Below, piece after piece: positions 11,387-22,222 of a stretch of DNA of 64,000 bases. Origin of the DNA: Macrophomina tecta (taxonomy: Eukaryota; Ascomycota; Dothideomycetes; Botryosphaeriales; Botryosphaeriaceae); NCBI GenBank assembly GCA_024180945.1, contig JAKSGN010000005.1, forward strand, positions 2,852,001-2,916,000, given 5' to 3'. Each line of letters begins with the position of its first letter. Positions within the stretch are counted from its first letter, which is position 1. The notes under the pieces were generated by a model. It saw only the letters and a list, made by a program, of their open reading frames with translations. It was not told the DNA's origin and searched no databases. The position numbers and the translations under genes are program-made.

Positions 11387-12132
11387 TTCCAAGAATTTTC
11401 GGGATCGAGACTCGAGACTTAGTTTTACTTTGACATGACACGGCACGGTATAGCGATTGTGGGGCAAGTAATTGTTGACTAAGAAAACGGGAATCCAGTG
11501 TCGCAAGACGAGACATTTACACGGGTGTTGGCGGCGAACATGGGTCTTTACCCTTCCCTGCATGCGCACTCCTTTATCTTTCTATCCTCCTTTTTCCGCT
11601 GTTTGTATACCATCACTTCGCGTTGATACCACCCTCATCTCAGAATGAAGTCTTCTTTTTCGTAATTGTAGACTGTAGATCTGCAAAAGCCCTGCATATG
11701 ATGAAAAACGAGAATGTATATAAACGTGTTCCATAGCCTTTAGTATATACTTGAAGTCTCGGTCACAATATAATGCATTGTGTTTTCATCAGGTCGAGCG
11801 AGATTACGGGAAAGTCACCAACAGCCGGACATAATATCAATGGGCTGTGTTGCTCCTATGCTCCCCCAAACCATACAGTGCTCTCAGGTGGGGTTGAACA
11901 GGGGCGCTGTGATTCCGCCCCGCCTTTGCTTATCTTCCCGCTGCGGGGATGTCAAGGTAGTCCCATGTCTCTGCATGGCGCGGCAAACCTAAAGGCTGCT
12001 CCTCGAGAAAGAGGCCTTCATGAAGAAGTGCTAACAAACAGGCCTTCCCCAGATGTGAGCAAGACTGATCATAAGCATATCTCGGGTTGGGCCAACTTTC
12101 CCAGCCGCGAGCCATTTGTGCTAGGAGATCAA
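11387..12132. other. Convergent 3' region, FZO1 and DUF4604 gene
   Basis: A 746 bp tail-to-tail gap that should hold the 3' UTRs of FZO1 and of the minus-strand gene at 12133. It includes AT-rich stretches around 11640-11770 with TATATAA-like sequences that could be polyadenylation signals. No gene is seen. Confidence 0.45.
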
Positions 12133-12808
12133 TCAGGTCTTCTCTTCTTCTTCGTTGCCGAAGGATAACTTGACAGCCTTGGTCCTTTTCTTAAGCTTCT
12201 TAGACTTGGCGTCTTTGTTTTGCTGCGCCTCCGGCTTTGCTGATTTCGTTGCTGCTTCCTCTTCAGCACCCTCGACGTCGTCGGCATCGCCTCCGATTTT
12301 CACGGCCTTCCGCTTCTTTGACGCACCGCCCAGAGATGCAACTTGCTGTTGCTTTGACTTCGGCGTCTCCACCGCCTTCGTGTCGCCGTCCTGGTTCTCG
12401 GTGACGTTCTGGGCGACATCGGCAGACGGTGTCTGATCAGCGGTGCCGTTGACCATGGCTTCATATTCGGCCTTGGTGAGCGTGTCGTTGCTGTCTTCGA
12501 CGACGTACGTGGGCCCGTCATCCTCTTCGTCGTCGCGCTTCAAACGCTTGGGCCGTGCAATGGGCCGCTCGTGGCGGTCAGTATCGCGGCCAGCACTGAG
12601 GTCGCCCTTCATTCGGCGCAGGAAGGCGGGCTCATTACGGTCTGCGGCTGCGCGTCAGCTCGTGTTGAAGCGGGACACGTTGGAGACTAATAGGAGCAAA
12701 AAGAATTGATGGAGAAGACGGGGTGCAGCGGCAGGAAAGAAAGGATCGGGCACTCAAGTTAGCGGGGCAAATTTTACCATAATTGAGGTTCTTAGCATTA
12801 AATGCCAT
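12133..12808 (-). CDS. DUF4604-domain protein (KIAA1143-like), small basic/acidic
   Basis: Conserved eukaryotic protein of unknown function. Two exons (12808-12778 and 12641-12133, phase 1) give 179 aa. The spliced N-terminus MAFNAKNLNYDRNEPAFLRR matches the DUF4604/KIAA1143 signature (aromatic-rich start then EPAFL+). The rest is low in hydrophobic residues: PTYVVEDSNDTLTKAEYEAM (an acidic segment around YVVE), a KKRKAVK basic patch, an Ala/Glu stretch, and a C-terminal KKLKKRTKAVKLSFG before EEEEKT. These look like nuclear localisation signals in a largely disordered protein; nuclear location is inference. The intron has donor GTAAAA and acceptor CAG. Divergent from the GT15 mannosyltransferase gene. 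Confidence 0.85.
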
Positions 12809-13965
12809 CTTTATGCGCGCCGGTGGATGACGCGATGGTCGTTTGCTGGGGGCGTGTAGTCCGTGAAGGATCACACGCGGCAGCGATTATATTTTCTTTT
12901 TCGACAGCAGCCGTTTCAGCGTTTCTTTGCAGGCCGCAGTATCGCGGTGGGATGCTATTCTTAGGACGGCAGGGGAGTTTATTGGGACGGAATGGAGGAC
13001 TGCGTCACGTGGAGATAGTGTGCAAAAGGGAAATTTGAGGGAGCGCTGGTGGCAGTGGATGACAGGAGGAGCCCTGAGGATTGGCGGCGAGGGCTGATTG
13101 CAGAAGCTGGCTAGAGGCTGGGCGCCGTGCGCGCGGACGCCGGGCCTGTGGCCAGAGCGGCAGCGGCCGGCAGAGAATAGGACAGCTTTCGGTTTCGAGT
13201 GGCGTGCGCAGAGGCCGGCACTTTTGCTGAAGAGGCCAACAGTGGCCGGGCGAGAAGGCTTGCTTGCGGAGCGGCAACCAAACTGCATCAAGGGACAAGG
13301 GGCTGCTAACTCATTTTAGCCGCAGGCCATCAGAGCAGAGCGACCGCGGCGACGGTGTCGTGAGCTGCTGCTAACTGCCAGCCGCCTGCGCGCCGCCGTG
13401 GAGAAACAGTCAGTCCTGCGCCGCTGCATCGCCCAGAAACCGATTCTCCTGCAGCGCGACTCGTGCACCCTGGTGTTGCCTCGAATCCCTGTCGTCGAGC
13501 AGGAGCAGGAGCGTTTCTGACTGCTCTTCTTGGCCTCCTGCCGCACTCAGTCCTCCCTCTCCGCCAATTACCTTTCCGTCAAAGACAACCTCTCCCGCGA
13601 CACCCACACCGCCGAACCCGCGTCGCCGCTCTCCGTCCCTCTCTCCTGCACGCGATCCTCCGCGCTGCATTCTTCTCGCGAGACCGTGCCGCCTGCGGAG
13701 ATTCCACCTACTCTCCAGCCGTTCGTTTGGCCCTACCAGGAATCTTTCGCACGCGGCGCGACACCACTCCGGCCACGGCCTCCCCAAAGGACCAGAGGAA
13801 TCTGCACCATCCTCGCGGCCTCGGCTTCTGCGCCGTGCACCACACCTCGAACAAACTCTTCGCTGCACGCTGTCCCCCGTGGGCTTGAGAGCGGCGAAGC
13901 CAGCGCGCAGCAGAAGCTCTCCACAGCCCGCAATCACCGCCGCGATCGTTACACCTACCGCACGC
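12809..13965. promoter_or_regulatory. Divergent promoter region, DUF4604 gene and GT15 gene
   Basis: A 1.16 kb head-to-head gap. The part 13530-13965 is C-rich and pyrimidine-biased on the plus strand, typical of a long 5' leader for the downstream mannosyltransferase gene. No conserved protein is seen in the overlapping open frames. Confidence 0.45.
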
Positions 13966-15727
13966 ATGTCGTTCCTGCAGAGCATCAAGAAGCGCATACC
14001 GACGGCGCGAACCGTCGCTCCGCTAGATGGTGAAGAGACCAAGGCAGACAGGCTATCGCCACGGCTGGCCTTCCTCCGACGCCGCATACGCATCAAGGGC
14101 AACTCTTCCATCTCGATACCACTCGGCCTCGTTGTCTTGTTCCCAACCATTGTCATAATCCTAATAATCGTGATATTCGTACGGCATCCCTCCTCTCCGG
14201 GAAAGCTTTTAGTCCCAGCAGGCGCTCCCCCGTCGATCAGGTTTGTCTAACCCTCTGGGCCCCTACACGCTTTCGCATTCTTGCGATCTAACCGGGCTCT
14301 TCGTACAGGAAAATTAGCGAAAAGTATGACAAAGTCTTTTACTCGGGCTGTTTAGAACCTCCGAAGAGACCGGAGGACCACGAAAAGGCGAACGCAGCGT
14401 TTGTTGTCTTGGCGCGCAACAAGGAATTGGAGGGTGTGATACAGTCAATCAAGTCCATCGAAAGACACTTCAACAGGTGGTTCCATTACCCCTATGTCTT
14501 CTTGAATGATGGCGACTTCAACCAGACCTTCAAGGACACGGTCTTGAACTACACCAGCGCTCCGGTTGAGTGGGGCAAGATCGACAATTCGATGTGGGGA
14601 TACCCAGATTGGGTGGATGAGGATGTGGCAAAGGAAGGCATCGCGAAGCAGGGTGATCAGGCAATCATGTATGGAGGCATGGAGAGCTACCACCACATGT
14701 GCCGCTTCTATTCTGGGTAAGAATCCCGGCGTCGATGAGCGCCAATTATTTCGACTGACATCATGTTGCAGCTTCTTCTACAAGCACGAGCTTCTGCAGA
14801 AGTACACCTGGTACTGGCGTCTCGAGCCTGAGATTAAGTACTTCTGCGACATTACCTAGTATGTGCTCTGTTTCCGTCTCAAGCCGCGGAAAGCTAACCA
14901 GTGCCAGTGATCCATTCATTCATATGGAGCGCAACAACAAGACGTACGGATTCACCATCGCTGTCAAAGAGCTCAAAGAAACGGTCCCTAATATCTTCCG
15001 ATATGCCTCGGCCTACAAGCGCAAGAACAACCTGAAGTCCAAGGGATTGTGGGAAATGTTTGTGGAGAAGCCTGAGCCTAAGGAAGAGTCAGAAGAGCTT
15101 CCTAAAGAAGATTCCAAGTACAAGAAGCCTCTGCCGGAGGAGATTTTGAATACGGACCCCAGCTCTGGTGCCCTCCCGGAGATTGATCCTGAATCTATGG
15201 AAGGCGAGACGTACAATATGTGCCATTTCTGGAGCAATTTCGAGATTGCTAGACTGGACTGGTTCAGAAGCAAGGAATACAACGACTTCTTCGAGATGAT
15301 GGACCGCAGTGGTGGGTTTTGGATGGAACGGGTGAGTTGCTCGGGGATTGCTTTAATATTGAGAGGATTCACTGACACATGATAGTGGGGAGACGCACCC
15401 ATTCACTCTCTCGCCGCCGGCGCTCTTCTCGGCCCTGGTGACATTCACTACTTCCGCGACTTTGGCTACAGGCACACGACGATCCAACACTGTCCGGCAA
15501 ACGCACCCGCACGCCAGCTCGATCCCATTCCGTACCTCGAAATGACAACCGAAGACGAGAAGAAGCGCATCGAAGAGGATGAATACTGGGCGAACCCCGA
15601 CCCGCCGAAGGAGAACGGTGTGGGATGCAGATGTAGGTGCGATACGGACATTGTCGATGTGGAGGGCAAACAGGGTAGCTGTCTCGCGGAATGGGTGGAC
15701 GTAGCAGGTGGTTGGGCAAGCCCATGA
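13966..15727 (+). CDS. Alpha-1,2-mannosyltransferase, GT15 (KRE2/MNT1/KTR) family
   Basis: Golgi type II membrane enzyme that transfers mannose from GDP-mannose to O- and N-linked glycans in cell-wall mannoprotein synthesis. Five exons (13966-14240, 14309-14716, 14772-14858, 14908-15331, 15386-15727) join in phase to give 511 aa. A basic cytosolic tail (FLRRRIRIKG) precedes a signal-anchor helix at about 50-72 (ISIPLGLVVLFPTIVIILII). Catalytic-domain landmarks are RWFHYPYVFLNDGDFN, EWGKIDNSMWGYPDWVDE, the FYKHELLQKYTWYWRLEP/IKYFCDIT/YDPFIHMERNNKTYGFT block joined across two introns, YNMCHFWSNFEIARLDWFRS (holding the conserved Glu of the family) and FWMER joined to WGDAPIHSLAAGALLG. A charged insert (KPEPKEESEELPKEDSKYKK) lies between the two halves. 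The C-terminal CRCRCDTDIV is Cys-rich. The KTR subgroup cannot be assigned by eye. The start is the first ATG before the anchor. Confidence 0.95.
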
Positions 15728-16613
15728 ACGCGGCTCCGCTGGCAGGGCAAATAGGGGGATCACGGCGTTATCAAAGTGCAGGTTCATGTCGGGTTCTTCT
15801 TTGCGGCATAATATACCTTTTTTTCAGGCAAAGGGCTTGGGTCTGCCAGTCTGTTGGCTCAGAGCGGCGAGCGCAGCGCTTTTATCTTGTTGTTGGCCTT
15901 GTTGCAACGAAGGAGATGATGACGCGAGCATGAGGGAGCGGGTTCTGTATGGGCGGCCGGTTGGTTTATGTGCGAAGTTCACCTGTGGCATGGAAAGTGT
16001 AAATTAATCTATCACCAACGAACGCTTGATATGACGGCACAGTGGTTCGCGCATGTGACTCGCATTGCATTCCCCGGCTGGAGGGCAGGAGGTGAACAGA
16101 CCACCTGCGGGAGCGGTTACGGAGCACCTAGACAGACGATAAGATAAGGCAGCGGGGTGCGTGGAGCATGACCACGGCGCAGCCAACCTTGCATCCCCGG
16201 AACACCCTACTCCTCTGCACCACCAACGTGCAGGTACATTCGAAGACTCTCTCCTGCTGTTGTGCGTTTCTCGCTGCTGCGGACGCCGGCATTCAGCTCT
16301 CGGGCGCACCCTGCCTGTTCACCTAACAGCCGCTTCTTTCATTCACCTCGGGATCAGCCGTTCCCCCGGTAGGTACTAGGCCCTTCGTGCTTCAGGCAAC
16401 GGCCTCCTCCAACCCACGGTTGTCTTCGCTCAAGTAAGCTGGCTTCCTCGTTTGCACCCAGACTCTCGCACTTCGCCTGGTTTCTTAATTTCCCTTGTGC
16501 TTTCCAAGACTTTCACCCTCGCCCAGGGGCTCGCAGTACCGCTGTCGTCATTCGCTTCGTCGACCGTCGTGGCCTCGGGAACTTCCCCTCGCCTCAGCTT
16601 CTGCCTGCCCAAC
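15728..16613. promoter_or_regulatory. 3' region of GT15 gene and promoter/leader of next gene
   Basis: An 886 bp gap between tandem plus-strand genes. The sequence 16380-16613 is pyrimidine-rich and stays open in frame with the following gene, but holds no ATG in that frame. It therefore reads as 5' UTR rather than coding sequence. No other feature is seen. Confidence 0.4.
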
Positions 16614-18950
16614 ATGGACCTCCGCCTGCCGCGCACAGATGATAGCACCTACTCACCACACTCAGACGCCTCGCCGCCCTCCCCACCGCCGTCGACCAGC
16701 ACTGTCTCCCCCGAGAACCTCACGGCGAACGATCGCGTTGCAAGCTACAAACCCACTCTCTGGCAAGCTTCACAAAACACAAAGCGAGGCCGCCACGCCT
16801 CTTCAAATTCCATCCGCACGACAGACTCGCCAGAGCTATTGAAAGACAATATGACTGCCCAGGAAGACGCTTTCGACCCCCTTGAGTCATCGGGTGTGCT
16901 CGTGCCTTCCGATGACGACGGTGCCGAGACCGTTTCTTCCGGAAGCTTCGCTTTGCTTGGTCCTAACCTGGAGGAGACTCGTAGCGTCAACGGCGATGAG
17001 GATGAATGTATATTCGACGACGAGCAGGAGACGCCAGAGCCTGTGTTCCAGCCTTCGGACTCTGGCCTCACCACCCGTCCTGATATCCGTACTCCTGAAG
17101 CCTCGATCATGACCGAGAAGCGCCGGGAGATCGTCGATGGCGACAAGATCCATATTATCCAGCCTGTCGTTCGTTCCTACAACTCCCAATGGGCTGGCGT
17201 GTCTGGAAACTCCGTAGATGAGCTCAGATACTCGATTGCAAAAGACACTCTGGACTGGGCCGGCCCTTTTCGGATTCTCTTTGCTGGCTTTCCGTTCTCT
17301 ATGCCCAACGAGACCAGGAGCGCTGAGCACATGATCTCGGAGAAGTTGGCTGCTGCCATTTCGGTTGGTCAGCCTGAGTCCCGGTCTGCTAGGGCGTACA
17401 CTACAGGAGTGCGCATGTCTTCTTTTGGCAGCGATGTGGTGGTCAAGGAGATTTTCAACGATGACGATCAGCTCGCTGACATGTCCACCGAAAGCATCCC
17501 TACTGCTCTTCCGAACCTGATGGTCATCTGCAATAACCCTATGAGCCTCGCCAGTATGGAGGATGAGAGCCTTATGAGACTGCAGGGCGTCATGGACGGC
17601 CGAGGTGTGCCTATCATCCACATTGCTCTCACGAGCCCTGCTGGTGAACATTACAACTTCTCGCCCTACAGCAGATCTTTGAGGATCTGCTTAAAAGCGG
17701 GCGAAGAGGAGATTGCGATCGTACCTGTTGACCTGAGCACTTTCCTTAACCTTGAGGACGCTCAACTCAACCGTCATCTTGCTTGCATTGGTGTTGGTTC
17801 TGATGGAGATGAGGTTAAAGATAGGAAAGAAGAGATTGAAAAGAATAAGATGGAAAGGAAGCTCTGGATCAAGAAGTCTGTGGATCACGCCAAGGCTGCT
17901 GTACGTGCTCAGCCGGCCTGGGCTCTCCTGGTTGTCGGGCTCCTTCTTAGCTCCGTGTTCGCGGCGATTGTTGGGGGTAAAGTCTTCTCCAGTCCGGTCC
18001 AGGACGGTGCGGTTCAGAAAGCTGAACAAGCGGCGGCTCTCAACTCAGCTATTCAGACTTTCACTGGTACAAAGACAGAAGTATCGGTAATACAACGCGA
18101 ATCCGATCCAAGTGCAACTGCAGGCTCAACTGCAACGTCTCGCTCCAATGAAGTATCATCCAAGGGCACTACTACCAAGTCGGTCAGCATCGTTGAACAC
18201 CCGTTCTCGCCAAGGGCAAATGACTCGGAGAATTTCAAGCTCCATATCATTGGCGACTATCACTTCGTCGTCACCCCGCCAAAGAGCTGGGCATCGTTCA
18301 GAAAATCTCCGAAGCTCTCAATACGTGTTCAACGTGGCTCCAAAGAAATTCCCTTCAAGACTGAGAAGCTCGTCGACGGAGTTCATGCAGTCCGCATTGA
18401 ACCTAGGGATGCCTATGGTACGCTGAATGTGACTATCTCCACTCAGTCTAGGCCGAAAATGCAGCAGAACTTGACGGTTGACTTCGGCTCCCCTTGGCTC
18501 AAGATGTCTAGCTGGACTGGTATGATGAAGACGGATGTCGCGCTCGCCCAACAGAACGCTAGAAATACGTCTTTGGCGCTGTTCAAGGGACTCGGACTCT
18601 TCCGCGAAACTGGCAAGAATCTTACGGACGTTGTTCTCCATTCGGCCAGTTCGGGTGCTCAAAAGGCGCTCCAGCTGTTTAAGCAGACTTTCTCGGCCAG
18701 CACTAAACTCCGCAATGGATGTCGGGAGAAGCAGCAGAGTATCACCACCACCCTCGTCGGCGCCGCCAAACGGGTTGATGTCGCAAAGTCTGTGGATCGT
18801 GCTCGCAAAAACGCCAAGAGACTTGCCCGCAAGTTCAGCGAGAAGACAAAGGCGCTGCGCTCAAAGACTCAGGCCCAGCAGGAAGAGAACCCCAAAGGAA
18901 AGGGCAGGTCCAGGAAGGACCGTCCATGCGACAAGAATGCGAGGCCATAG
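16614..18950 (+). CDS. Unknown fungal protein with one membrane segment
   Basis: A 778-aa intronless frame that I cannot assign to a named family. Residues about 1-170 are Ser/Pro/Glu/Asp-rich and probably disordered (SVNGDEDECIFDDEQETPEP is an acidic patch). Residues about 195-405 look globular, with IHIIQPVVRSYNSQWAGVSG, FRILFAGFPFSMPNETRSAE, LPNLMVICNNPMSL and GRGVPIIHIALTSPAGEHYN. A Lys/Glu helix (KDRKEEIEKNKMERKLWIKK) leads into one strong hydrophobic segment at about 435-456 (PAWALLVVGLLLSSVFAAIV). After it comes a beta-rich stretch (FKLHIIGDYHFVVTPPKSW, KLSIRVQRGSKEIPF) and a long, very basic C-terminal tail (AKRLARKFSEKTKALRSKTQ). The acidic N-side and basic C-tail suggest a single-pass membrane protein; topology and location are not decidable by eye. 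The start is the first ATG in frame. Confidence 0.82.
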   Translation: MDLRLPRTDDSTYSPHSDASPPSPPPSTSTVSPENLTANDRVASYKPTLWQASQNTKRGRHASSNSIRTTDSPELLKDNMTAQEDAFDPLESSGVLVPSDDDGAETVSSGSFALLGPNLEETRSVNGDEDECIFDDEQETPEPVFQPSDSGLTTRPDIRTPEASIMTEKRREIVDGDKIHIIQPVVRSYNSQWAGVSGNSVDELRYSIAKDTLDWAGPFRILFAGFPFSMPNETRSAEHMISEKLAAAISVGQPESRSARAYTTGVRMSSFGSDVVVKEIFNDDDQLADMSTESIPTALPNLMVICNNPMSLASMEDESLMRLQGVMDGRGVPIIHIALTSPAGEHYNFSPYSRSLRICLKAGEEEIAIVPVDLSTFLNLEDAQLNRHLACIGVGSDGDEVKDRKEEIEKNKMERKLWIKKSVDHAKAAVRAQPAWALLVVGLLLSSVFAAIVGGKVFSSPVQDGAVQKAEQAAALNSAIQTFTGTKTEVSVIQRESDPSATAGSTATSRSNEVSSKGTTTKSVSIVEHPFSPRANDSENFKLHIIGDYHFVVTPPKSWASFRKSPKLSIRVQRGSKEIPFKTEKLVDGVHAVRIEPRDAYGTLNVTISTQSRPKMQQNLTVDFGSPWLKMSSWTGMMKTDVALAQQNARNTSLALFKGLGLFRETGKNLTDVVLHSASSGAQKALQLFKQTFSASTKLRNGCREKQQSITTTLVGAAKRVDVAKSVDRARKNAKRLARKFSEKTKALRSKTQAQQEENPKGKGRSRKDRPCDKNARP

Positions 18951-19818
18951 ATGATGTCACCGTGGTGGTTTGCCCAGGCGCATCGGGTATGAAGTATTCA
19001 GATAATCATGGCGGGCTTTTTCTTCCTTTCGAAATATGGCGCTGGGAGGGAATGGGCGGGACGAAGGTTGGCTATTGGCTCAATATGATACTGCTAAAGG
19101 AACAAGAAGTGATGCTACTGGACCGGGCAGGTCTGTTGCTTATCCATTCTTTTTTCCAGACAGCTCGGAACGATGAATGGGAGTGGCATGCCTACGCCAA
19201 TCCAGGGTGGATTAGGAAGATAGGTATGACTTACAATGTGAAAATTATTGCTGATCTGTAGATTTGGAGAGAGTGAAGAAGCCTGCTAAACAAGCCGACA
19301 ATGTAGAAGAGCATCGACAAGCTGTGTTGAGATGAGTGTTTGAGGCAGTACAGAGACAAGGCCTACTGTGATTGCCGAAAGCCATTGGCATGGCTTACGC
19401 TATAAACCATCCTCGACTGAACCAAACGTGGGTTTCCCACAGCTACGTCATATCGGCTGACCGTTGCCCTCTGTGCGGGCGAGTGTGGTGGCATTGACGC
19501 AAGAATTGAGTTAAACGTGGCAGCGTAAGGCAGAAAAAAAAAAGCCCACTCGCACGCGCCTCGGGCATGAATCGCGGCAGCGGCGATAAAGCAAGATAGT
19601 GGGATGCAAATCACGTGCGGAAAGCGTAAGGTTGTTTTCGTTCGCAGACTAACGAGGGGTTCTCTTGAAAACCACCAACACTTCTTCCCACATTTCCAAC
19701 TCCACCATCGCGCCACCAGCCCGCCCTGCATTTGCGCCACCAACAAACGCGCGATTATTGATCTCTCGCGACCCACCGCACCCGCAGAAAAACAAACTCA
19801 GTCCTTCCACCGCACAAA
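18951..19818. promoter_or_regulatory. Intergenic region with RanBP1 gene promoter
   Basis: An 868 bp gap between tandem plus-strand genes. It includes an A10 run near 19538 and a pyrimidine/ACC-rich leader from about 19670 to the RanBP1 start. An open frame at about 18926-19261 overlaps the end of the previous gene but shows no family feature and is not called. Confidence 0.4.
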
Positions 19819-20800
19819 ATGGCTGAGCCTTCCTCCACGAAGCTTGACCCCGCCGAGGAGGCGAAGGCGGGCCTTGAGCCGCAGCTCGCGAAGGACGAGA
19901 CCGCAAAGGTGACCGGCGGTACGACCGAGGCGAAGGATAAGGACGACAAGCCCGCCGAGGGCTCTGGCGTTACCGACAAGGTTGCCGGCGCTGCTTCCGC
20001 CACCACCTCTGCTGTCTTCTCCATGTTCGGCGGCGGTCCCAAGAAGGAGAAGAAGGAGGAGGAGGAAGATGTTGATGAGCCCTCCGGCTCTTCGAAAGCC
20101 AAGAAGGGTGATGCTGTAAGTAGCAGGTCCCGAAGTATCGACTTCGCGCCCGCATGACTGACACATCGGTGCGTTTTTCCGTATAGGAGGAGGAAGAGCC
20201 CGAGAACCACGAGCCCGACGTCGAGTTCAAGCCTGTCGTGCACCTGACGGAGAAGGTCGAAACCAAGACGAACGAGGAGCTTGAGGAGCAGGTCTTCAAG
20301 ATGCGGGCCAAGCTCTTCAAGTTCGACCGTGAGTCGAGGGAGTGGAAGGAGCGCGGCACGGGCGACGTCCGTCTGCTCAAGCACAAGGAGAACGGCAAGA
20401 CTCGTCTGGTCATGAGGCGCGACAAGACCCTCAAGGTCTGCGCCAACCATTACGGTACGTGTTTTAGCTGGAGTCTGAGAACTGGGGCCACGGTACCGGT
20501 CGTCAGCATGGACTTGCTTGCTGACATGGATATATCACAGTTGTTCCCGACATGAAGCTGTCGCCTAACGTCGGCAGCGACCGCAGCTGGGTCTGGAATG
20601 CTGCTGCGGATGTCAGCGAGGGCGAGCCCGAGGCTCAGACCCTCGCCATCCGCTTCGCTAACAGCGAGAGTAAGTGAAAACGCCTCTGCCCAGTGGTCAT
20701 GACGGGGTGATCTAATAACGTTCTCCTAGACGCCAACCTTTTCAAGGAGGCCTTCATCAAGGCGCAGCAGGAGAACGAGGCTCTTTTCAGCAAGGAGTAA
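19819..20800 (+). CDS. YRB1: Ran-specific GTPase-activating cofactor RanBP1 (Yrb1)
   Basis: Cytosolic Ran-binding protein that stimulates RanGAP and releases cargo from Ran-GTP/karyopherin complexes in nucleocytoplasmic transport. Four exons (19819-20115, 20187-20454, 20541-20669, 20730-20800) join in phase to 254 aa. The N-terminal ~110 residues are Ala/Glu/Lys-rich and low-complexity, ending in [20 protein letters not shown]. The single Ran-binding domain follows, with [60 protein letters not shown] (exon 2/3 joint), [20 protein letters not shown] and [20 protein letters not shown] (exon 3/4 joint). The WKERG, RLVMRR and W-x-W signatures of the family are all present. Placement of the starting ATG is supported by the length of the N-terminal tail in fungal orthologues. 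Confidence 0.95.
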
Positions 20801-22222
20801 GCGGTCGGAGGAAGAAGTGCACATATCAAAGAACGCCCATAATGCCCCGCTAGTTACCCCCCCTCCTATTGAACGTCATGCACCACAGGCCTTTTTCACG
20901 ACCACAAGGCGGCTTCGGGCAGCAGTAGCTTTAGGCTCATTCATCACATCACCATGATCATCATCCACAACAACGAAGGCCCTTTCCCACGAATTCCCCA
21001 CCCCCAGCCCGTTTGCTTGTCATGAACAACACCCCACGTCCTGAGTAATTGGCTGCGCGCGACGAAATTGGCGATTTTAGTTTCCTACAATGCTCGGTGC
21101 CGGACAAAGAAGAGCAAGGCTTTCTCGGTATGGCACGACTTTCAAGCGCGCGCGCATTGTTTTGGAGGACGGGTAAGTAGATAGAGAAAGCCTCCTAGTC
21201 CGGTCTGCGGGTCGTCCCTGTAGTTAGTCCTAGAGCCCAAAAGACACATTGACGATGATCGGACGAAGCGTACGCTGTCCACTCCCGGACGCCCAATTCT
21301 GGAATAACTGCTGAAATGCACGTGGACGAGTGGTTGAACAGACAGGAGCGGTGTGCAACTGGGTGGACGTGAGTTAGAAGCGGATTTTCGCTTCTTAGGT
21401 TAAATGACAGCTCCGCGCGGGGATGGTTTCCTGTGCTGCTTCGGCGATTGAGTTGAGCGCCGGTCTCCGATGAGCGGCGGGTCGACTTATGAGACGATCG
21501 CAACCATCGCGGAAGCGTCTGAATGCGCGTGCTTTGTCTCGGACCGCGTAAGGATCGTGTGAGCGAGTGAGCGAATGTCCGCGCATTTACGCATTCGGCA
21601 GGTTTGACTGCTTCCTTTCTGCGCTGTGCGGATACGTTCAGCTTCTCTTCTGCCATCGCGGCAGCTCCAGCAACCCCACCAGCCCAGCGTGTGCGCACCA
21701 CCACACCGGTCGAGAACCTCTGAACCTGCCGCTGCCACCAGACAGCCAGAGCTCTTCTCTGTCCCCTCCCCATATATCCTCGATCCTCCAGGCAACACAC
21801 CCCTCGACCTGTACCTCACCCGTCCTTTGGCGCGTCACCTCCCCCCTTCTCTTTCTCGAAACCTCATCCGCGGCGCGCGGCAACTGTTTTCGCGCGCCTT
21901 GTGCTTTGCCCCAACAACCCGACGACGGACGGCGGCAACGACGACGACTGACCAAGATCTCTCGCCAAAGCCTCACCATCGTCACCACACTCCGCACGAA
22001 ACCCCCGCCATCTTTTTTTTTTTTTTTTTTTTCTCCCCCTCCCTCACCGGCGATCCCAAAAAGCCTGCGACGCGCATCCACTGAACGAGCGATTCCCGCG
22101 TGTCCGCGCCCGCGCCCGCGCCGCTGCCGCCGCCTCCGCCAACCACAGCGCAAAGCTCCGAGAGCTTTCCACGCCACGACGATCAACACCCGCAACCACG
22201 ACCGAGCTTTCCAGCCGCCATC
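20801..22222. promoter_or_regulatory. Intergenic region, TAF14 promoter and long pyrimidine-rich leader
   Basis: A 1.4 kb gap between tandem plus-strand genes. The right half (about 21650-22220) is strongly C/T-rich and includes a run of 20 T (22013-22032) and a CGCCCGCGCC block just before the TAF14 start. Such CT tracts are common in fungal promoters and leaders. No gene is supported. Confidence 0.45.
22013..22032. repeat. Poly-T run (T20) upstream of TAF14
   Basis: Twenty consecutive T within a C/T-rich promoter or 5' leader. Poly(dA:dT) tracts of this kind exclude nucleosomes in fungi; that role here is inference. Confidence 0.8.

Noticed and set aside
16452..16613. N-terminal extension of the 778-aa membrane protein
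   Set aside because: The open frame upstream begins only with TTG and reads like a C/T-rich leader; 16614 is the first ATG.
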